64,000 nt of DNA, taken from Yinghuangia elevatio (GTDB taxonomy: Bacteria; Actinomycetota; Actinomycetes; Streptomycetales; Streptomycetaceae). This document shows positions 59,396 through 64,000 of this stretch, in pieces. The position numbers and the translations under genes are program-made. The stretch covers positions 26,621 through 90,620 of the forward strand of contig NZ_JBEZFP010000019.1 in NCBI RefSeq assembly GCF_040649515.1. Reading direction: 5' to 3'. Every line of letters begins with the position of its first letter. Positions within the stretch are counted from its first letter, which is position 1. The notes beneath the pieces are model-generated. The model did no database searches. It was not told where the DNA came from and worked only from the letters and a program-made list of their open reading frames with translations.

Positions 59396-59869
59396 ATGAT
59401 CAGAACCGCCACGCGCGACGACGTTCCCACGATCCTGCGCTTCGTACGCGAGCTCGCCGAGTACGAGCGGGCCGCGCACGAGGTGCACGCCACCGAAGCG
59501 GATCTCGAACGCGATCTGTTCGGTCCGACCCCGGCCGCGAACGCGCTCATCGCCGAGGACGCGGACGGCACCCCGCAGGGCTTCGCCCTGTGGTTCACGT
59601 CGTACTCCACCTGGCTCGGCAAGCCCGGCGTCTATCTCGAAGACCTGTACGTCACGCCCGACTCGCGCGGCGGCGGCCACGGCCGCGCCCTGCTGGCCGA
59701 ACTCGCCCGCATCGCCGTCGAGCGCGGGTACGGCCGCGTCGAATGGTCGGTCCTGGACTGGAACGACCCGGCGATCGGCTTCTACAAGTCGCTGGGCGCG
59801 ACCCCGCAGGACGAGTGGACCGTCTACCGCCTGACCGGCAAGGCCCTCGACGACCTCGGCCGCCGCTGA
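59396..59869 (+). CDS. GNAT acetyltransferase, diamine-acetyltransferase-like
   Basis: A 157-residue enzyme resembling SAT-type N-acetyltransferases: YLEDLYVTPDSRGGGHGRAL is the acetyl-CoA motif, then VEWSVLDWNDPAIGFYKSLG, typical of spermidine/diamine acetyltransferases. TACCGT 7 bases before ATG 59396 could be a -10 box of a leaderless message. The polyamine substrate is inferred. Confidence 0.85.
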   Translation: MIRTATRDDVPTILRFVRELAEYERAAHEVHATEADLERDLFGPTPAANALIAEDADGTPQGFALWFTSYSTWLGKPGVYLEDLYVTPDSRGGGHGRALLAELARIAVERGYGRVEWSVLDWNDPAIGFYKSLGATPQDEWTVYRLTGKALDDLGRR

Positions 59870-59882
59870 TCATTCGGTCTCC

Positions 59883-59930
59883 GGAGCGCGGAACAGGCCG
59901 GGTACGGCGGCCGGTTCCCGTCCGCGCTCC
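59883..59930. terminator. Hairpin between convergent GNAT genes
   Basis: GGAGCGCGGA (59883-59892) pairs with TCCGCGCTCC (59921-59930), with further pairing possible inside the loop. It sits between stops at 59869 and 59960. Confidence 0.6.
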
Positions 59931-59959
59931 CGGTGAGGCGGCGCGGGTGCCGACTCCGG

Positions 59960-60397
59960 TCAACCGGCCGCGAACGGCTTGACCCACCGCGTCCAGTGCG
60001 GCTCGGGCTGATACCCCGACGCCGCCCAGGCCGCGCGGCCCGAGGTGTTGCGGTCCAGGACCATGGCATCGCCGCGTCGCCCGCCGAGTGCGACGAAGCG
60101 CTGTTCCGCGGCGTCCAGGAGCAGGCGCCCGATGCCGCGCCGCCGCAGGGCCGGGTCCACGGCGAGCCGGTACAGGTGGCACCGCCATCCGTCCCAGCCG
60201 GCGACCACCGTACCGACGATGGCGGAGTCACCGGCGGCAGACGTCGCGATCAGCATCGCATCGGGGTCACGGGCGACCAGCCCGGCCACACCGTCCCGGT
60301 CGTCGCTGATGCTCGTGCCTTCGGCGGCCACGGCCCAGAAGGCCAGTACATCGTCGATGTCGTCGCGGGTCGCGGCACGGATGCGGTAGTCGCTCAT
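59960..60397 (-). CDS. GNAT-family acetyltransferase
   Basis: A 145-residue enzyme. It begins MSDYRIRAATRDDIDDVLAF and has the acetyl-CoA motif LAVDPALRRRGIGRLLLDAA and the C-terminal NTSGRAAWAASGYQPEPHW. Substrate unknown. It lies downstream of the metallo-beta-lactamase-fold gene on the same strand with 68 bases between. Confidence 0.86.
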   Translation of the reverse strand: MSDYRIRAATRDDIDDVLAFWAVAAEGTSISDDRDGVAGLVARDPDAMLIATSAAGDSAIVGTVVAGWDGWRCHLYRLAVDPALRRRGIGRLLLDAAEQRFVALGGRRGDAMVLDRNTSGRAAWAASGYQPEPHWTRWVKPFAAG

Positions 60398-60465
60398 GCC
60401 ATCTGTCTACAGCGCCTCCCGCGCGAGCCCAACCGGTTTTGCGCACCCGGTCGGCGGCGTCGGGG

Positions 60466-61116
60466 TCAGCCCAAGGTGAGGGGCTCGCCGGGCGTCGCGG
60501 TGACGACGTCCCGCTCCGGCCCCTCCGTCAGGCCGGTCAGCAGACGCGTGTGCACCTCGCGGCCCGCGTCGCTCAGCACCGCGTCGTGGATGAGGATCGC
60601 GCGGCGCGGCGCCACCTCGCGCACGTAGTCCGCCGCCTCGGCGACCTTCAGCCAGGGCGCGGCGGCAGGGGTCAGCAGCGTCGGCACCGGCGCGTCGGGG
60701 ACGGTCAGCGCGTCTCCGGGGTGGAACACCTCTCCGCCGACCAGGAACCCGACGTTGTCGACGAGCGGGATGTCGCGGTGGATGGTGGCGTGCTTCTCGC
60801 CGTACACGTGGACCGGGACGCCCCCGGTGCCGCCGATCTCGAACGTGTCGCCGTGCGTCACGGCCAGCACCCGGCCGCCGAGGTCGGCGAACTGTGCGGC
60901 GAGAGCCGGGTTCGTCCATACCTGGAGCTCGGGGTTGTCGGCCAGCGCGGCCCGCAGTTGGTCGGGCACGACATGGTCGAAGTGCTCGTGCGTCACCAGG
61001 ACCGCGTCGGCGCCGTCGAGGACGTCGGCGGGGTTGAACGCGCCCGGGTCGATGACGATGGTGATGCCCTTGGCATGGAGGCGCACGCACGAGTGGCCGA
61101 TCTTGGTGAGCTGCAT
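60466..61116 (-). CDS. Metallo-beta-lactamase-fold hydrolase (UlaG-like)
   Basis: A 216-residue member of the short MBL group. It starts MQLTKIGHSCVRLHAKGITI and carries the HxHxDH motif as THEHFDHV, then further ligands in HPGDALTV and ILIHDAVL. Such proteins act on phosphorylated sugars, lactones or are of unknown use. It is cytoplasmic by sequence. Confidence 0.86.
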   Translation of the reverse strand: MQLTKIGHSCVRLHAKGITIVIDPGAFNPADVLDGADAVLVTHEHFDHVVPDQLRAALADNPELQVWTNPALAAQFADLGGRVLAVTHGDTFEIGGTGGVPVHVYGEKHATIHRDIPLVDNVGFLVGGEVFHPGDALTVPDAPVPTLLTPAAAPWLKVAEAADYVREVAPRRAILIHDAVLSDAGREVHTRLLTGLTEGPERDVVTATPGEPLTLG

Positions 61117-61272
61117 GTCCGTACGGTACGCCTCGCCCCGTGCGATCCGACGGCGGCACGCTCGGGCCGGGTCCGGCGACAGCCCGGGCGGCCGGGGGCA
61201 CGGCCCGGGCGGGCCGGACCGTGGCCGGGCGCGGGCGTGCCGAGGCGCGCCGGACGGGGCGCGAGGCGGCGG

Positions 61273-62154
61273 TCAGGCTCCCCCGATCCGCTCGGCGGCG
61301 GCCTGCAACTCGCGGATGTACCGCGCGCGTTCGTCCTTGCCGACCGCCGCCCGCAGCGGACCGATCTGCAACTCGTGCCGCGCGCGCCCGGCCCCGTCGA
61401 ACACCGGAGCGGACAGATAGCTGAGGGGCAGCGGGCGGTCGTCGTCGAGGTCCGCCTTGGTGTACGGCTGTCCGCCGATCACGACCAACTGGTCCAGCAC
61501 GCGCGACCGCAGGTCCGCCCGCCCCGGATGCGCGTCCAGCAGGTCCACGACGTCGCGCAGCACGGCCAGAAGCTGCCCGTGCTCGGCGGTGGGCCGCCAC
61601 AGCGCGACGCCTGTCGCCTGGGCCAGCACCAGCAGTTCCGCCAGCTCTTCGCGGCTGCCCTCCGGTCCGCGCGCGAGCCAGGCCGCGCGGTCGGCGGGCG
61701 GGCGCCACGGCATCACGGCCGCGCCCCCGGGTGGTCGCAAGGGCAGGCGCGTCCCGACGGCGATGCCGGACGGCAGCGCCTCGGGGCCACCCGCGACGGC
61801 GACAAAGGTGATCTGCGCCGGGCCGATCTCGGACAGCGCCACCCCGCAGCCGACGCGCTCGGCCAGGGCGTCGAGTTCGCGCGCGAGCGATTCGGGGACG
61901 CCCGCGCGGGTCCGGACCGCGTCCGCGACGCCCAGGAGGCCGGGGCCGAGGGTATAGGTGCGGGCCGCCGGGTCACGGCGTACCCACCCGGTGGCCTCCA
62001 GCGCGGACAGGACGGCCGTGGCTGTCGACCGGTTGAGGTCGAGGCGCGCGGTCACGTCGGCCACCGTGAGCGGCGCCGGATCGGCGGCCAGGAGTTCGAC
62101 GACGGCCACAACGCGGTGGGTGGGAGGCGAAGGGGATTCCGCGGTCTCGCTCAT
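61273..62154 (-). CDS. IclR-family transcriptional regulator
   Basis: A 293-residue regulator. The winged helix is LTVADVTARLDLNRSTATAV followed by SALEATGWVRRDPAARTYTL. The C-terminal effector domain spans ~residues 85-285. It is divergent from the cytochrome P450 gene, and a perfect 20-bp palindrome lies between the two starts, so it likely controls the P450 and itself. Confidence 0.86.
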   Translation of the reverse strand: MSETAESPSPPTHRVVAVVELLAADPAPLTVADVTARLDLNRSTATAVLSALEATGWVRRDPAARTYTLGPGLLGVADAVRTRAGVPESLARELDALAERVGCGVALSEIGPAQITFVAVAGGPEALPSGIAVGTRLPLRPPGGAAVMPWRPPADRAAWLARGPEGSREELAELLVLAQATGVALWRPTAEHGQLLAVLRDVVDLLDAHPGRADLRSRVLDQLVVIGGQPYTKADLDDDRPLPLSYLSAPVFDGAGRARHELQIGPLRAAVGKDERARYIRELQAAAERIGGA

Positions 62155-62250
62155 GCGCCGTCCGTTCCGGCGCCCTGGATGCTCCCGCGCCCTTGAATCG
62201 GCCGCACCCGCGGCCTAGAGTCCGCAACGGCACCGAATATACATCACCGA

Positions 62251-62270
62251 GATGGCGAATATTCGCCATC
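62251..62270. promoter_or_regulatory. 20-bp perfect palindrome, likely IclR-family operator
   Basis: GATGGCGAATATTCGCCATC is fully self-complementary. It lies 96 bases from the regulator's start and 23 bases before the P450 start, AT-rich at the centre and unlike its surroundings. Confidence 0.7.
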
Positions 62271-62293
62271 CCGCCAATGTCGAGGAGCTGTCG

Positions 62294-63514
62294 ATGAGTT
62301 CCGCCTCCGATCAGCCCGATCTCATGGACGCGCCCGACATCGAAGGGATCGACTTCGCCTTCGACGACATCGAGGACGTACACGCGGTCCTGGCCGGCCT
62401 GCGCGCGAAGAAGCCGTACGCCGTCGTGCCGTACGCCGGATTCCGCGCCCTCCTGCTGCTCTCCCACGAGTTGGTCACGGCCGCGTTCAAGGACGAGGCG
62501 TCGTTCCCGTCCGCCGCCATCTACTCGGCGACCACCGAAGCCGTTCTGGGCCACACGATCCAGTGCATGAGCGGCGAGGAACACCGCATCAACCGCGCGT
62601 TGGTGGCACCCGCGTTCCGGCGCAAGCTGATGGACGGGCACGTCGCCGGCATCCTCGAACCACTCGCGCACGAGATCGTGGACCGCTTCGCCGACCGCGG
62701 ATCCGCGGACCTGGTCGCGGAGTTCACGCACCAGTACCCCATCCAGGTGATCACCCGCCTGCTGGGCCTGCCGGTGGACGACGAGGAGCAGTTCCGGCGC
62801 TGGGCGTACGAGCTGTTCCACTACCCCTTCGCGCCCGAGGCGGCGGAGCGGGCGTCGGCGGAGTTCACCGCATATGTGACGCCGATCGTGGCCGCGCGCC
62901 GCGCGCAGCCCGGTGGCGACCTGCTGTCCACGCTCGCCACGATCCGCGACGACGAAGGCCGCATGCTGTCGGACGAGGAGATCCTGTCGTTCCTGCGCCT
63001 GCTGTTCCCGGCCGGCGCGGACACGACGTACCTCGGACTCGGGAACGCGCTGCTGGCCCTGCTCACTCATCCCGACCAGCTCGAACTGCTGCTCTCCGCA
63101 CCCGAGGAGCACCTGCCCTGGGCCGTCGAGGAGGCGCTGCGCTGGGAACCGCCGGTGGGCCTGCTGCCGCGCATGTGCCCCGTCCGGGTGCGGGACTGGC
63201 ACGGCATCGACATACCCGACGAGACACCGCTGATCTTCGGCATCACCGCCGCCAACCGCGACCCGCAGGTGTACCCCGACCCGGACCGCTTCGACATCAC
63301 CCGACGCGCGATGGCCACCCTGGCGTTCGGCGACGGCCCGCACGTCTGCCTCGGCACGTTCCTCGCCATCGCGGAGATGCGCGTGGCCCTGAAGGTGGTG
63401 CTGGAGCGGCTGCCCGGCCTGCGCCTCGAAGAGGGCGCCGAAGTACGCGTGAAGGGCATGCTGACCACCGCGCTGCGCGGACCTGACCGGCTGCCGGTGA
63501 CCTTCGGGGGCTGA
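62294..63514 (+). CDS. Cytochrome P450
   Basis: A 406-residue soluble bacterial P450. The I-helix motif is LFPAGADTTYLGLG, the K-helix ExxR is EEALRWEPPV, and the heme loop is FGDGPHVCLGTFLAI with Cys352 as the iron ligand. ATG 62294 has GAGGAG 6 bases upstream; an in-frame ATG at 62252 would fall in the palindrome. No ferredoxin gene is adjacent. Substrate unknown; the IclR regulator suggests induction by a small acid or aromatic. Confidence 0.93.
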   Translation: MSSASDQPDLMDAPDIEGIDFAFDDIEDVHAVLAGLRAKKPYAVVPYAGFRALLLLSHELVTAAFKDEASFPSAAIYSATTEAVLGHTIQCMSGEEHRINRALVAPAFRRKLMDGHVAGILEPLAHEIVDRFADRGSADLVAEFTHQYPIQVITRLLGLPVDDEEQFRRWAYELFHYPFAPEAAERASAEFTAYVTPIVAARRAQPGGDLLSTLATIRDDEGRMLSDEEILSFLRLLFPAGADTTYLGLGNALLALLTHPDQLELLLSAPEEHLPWAVEEALRWEPPVGLLPRMCPVRVRDWHGIDIPDETPLIFGITAANRDPQVYPDPDRFDITRRAMATLAFGDGPHVCLGTFLAIAEMRVALKVVLERLPGLRLEEGAEVRVKGMLTTALRGPDRLPVTFGG

Positions 63515-63611
63515 ACCTTCCCTACAGTGCTGTCCCGGCGACGACACGACTCGGCTCGGCAACGGCCCGCGATGCGTGAGGGCTCGAGTCAATCGAAGGG
63601 GCGGACGGCGG

Positions 63612-64000
63612 ATGGCACAGCGCATGACACGGCCCACGGCATGGAGACGCAGGCTCACGGCGGTTGTGGCCCTGATCGCCGCATGGGCGCTGCTGGCGGC
63701 ACCCGGAACGGTCGTGCACGCGGCGGTGAACGACCGCGACGACCAGGTCGCGGGCGCGGGAGGCGTCCCGTGGTCGGTCGCGTCGGCAATGGCCGCAGTC
63801 GGAGCGTACGTCTTCTGGCGCTACGTGGTGGTGCCGCGCGGCGGCCGTGACTTCCGCGGCCTGGCAGTCGGCTCGATCGCCCTCGTGGCCGGCGCCTTCG
63901 TCGTGGGCTTCGCGGTCGCCGCGATCGACCCCGCCAACGCGTACGCGGGCGGCCTGATCGCCTCGGCAATCTGCCTGGCGGCAGGTGCGCTCAGCCGCGC
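63612..64000 (+). CDS. Membrane protein, partial (runs off the window)
   Basis: 129 codons open to the window edge. A basic N-terminus (AQRMTRPTAWRRRL) leads a helix or signal sequence (AVVALIAAWALLAAPGTVVHA), then ASAMAAVGAYVFWRYVVV, GSIALVAGAFVVGFAVAAID and ASAICLAAGAL, so at least three or four helices. ATG 63612 has GAAGG 10 bases upstream; ATG 63573 is an in-frame alternative. Family not recognised. Confidence 0.6.
   Translation, partial: MAQRMTRPTAWRRRLTAVVALIAAWALLAAPGTVVHAAVNDRDDQVAGAGGVPWSVASAMAAVGAYVFWRYVVVPRGGRDFRGLAVGSIALVAGAFVVGFAVAAIDPANAYAGGLIASAICLAAGALSR

Overview
The window is high-GC actinomycete DNA and looks like a Streptomyces relative. Mycothiol synthase, GlnR, CsoR, an Rpf cell-wall hydrolase behind a c-di-AMP riboswitch, many GTG/TTG starts and several apparently leaderless promoters all fit. 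From about 3.3 to 23.4 kb the gene order follows, from memory, the S. coelicolor SCO4136-SCO4160 block (glnR, lacI-type regulator, mshD, ppk, CHAD, mutT, pstSCAB, pit, DUF47, csoR). The genus cannot be fixed from the sequence alone.

1-6.6 kb: an anti-sigma factor cut by the window edge and its ECF sigma factor, a MoaD-like protein coupled to a membrane protein, an alpha/beta hydrolase, then glnR behind an unusual leader (terminator-like hairpin and two short ORFs) and a LacI-family regulator. 6.8-11.6 kb: three secreted or membrane proteins of unknown role, then mshD. 11.7-22.7 kb: a phosphate/polyphosphate block. It holds ppk, a CHAD protein, a Nudix-phosphatase fusion, a PHO box and pstSCAB, and, facing it, DUF47-pit. 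23-32.5 kb: csoR with its operator, a lipoprotein, a GntR regulator, an LAxTG surface protein, a PAP2 phosphatase, the riboswitch-controlled Rpf/LysM/M23 hydrolase, and an ArsR/MFS pair with a likely operator.

32.6-36.9 kb: a rifamycin-resistance island. A palindrome very close to the rifamycin-associated element precedes helR, which encodes an RNA polymerase recycling/rifamycin-displacing ATPase. Rifampin monooxygenase rox follows, behind an 18-residue leader peptide and a hairpin.

37.5-41.6 kb: two adjacent genes of unknown function, a 957-residue protein and a 372-residue protein with a His/Cys pattern like clan CD peptidases. This is the best candidate for an undescribed system. Next to it (41.7-42.5 kb) lies a deletion scar that joins the C-terminal end of a histidine kinase to the C-terminal end of an FtsX-type ABC permease.

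42.7-64 kb: ordinary accessory metabolism and regulators. These include a cupin, a GlxA-like AraC regulator facing a DUF2269 protein, two TetR genes, a Ddn-like F420 protein, an epoxide hydrolase and a PlsC acyltransferase. There is also a TetR-amidohydrolase-solute-binding-protein group, a reductive pyrimidine catabolism operon (ureidopropionase, dihydropyrimidinase, F420-type oxidoreductase), three GNAT acetyltransferases, a metallo-beta-lactamase-fold protein, and an IclR regulator divergent from a cytochrome P450 with a perfect 20-bp palindrome between them. No rRNA, tRNA, CRISPR array or intact mobile element was seen.
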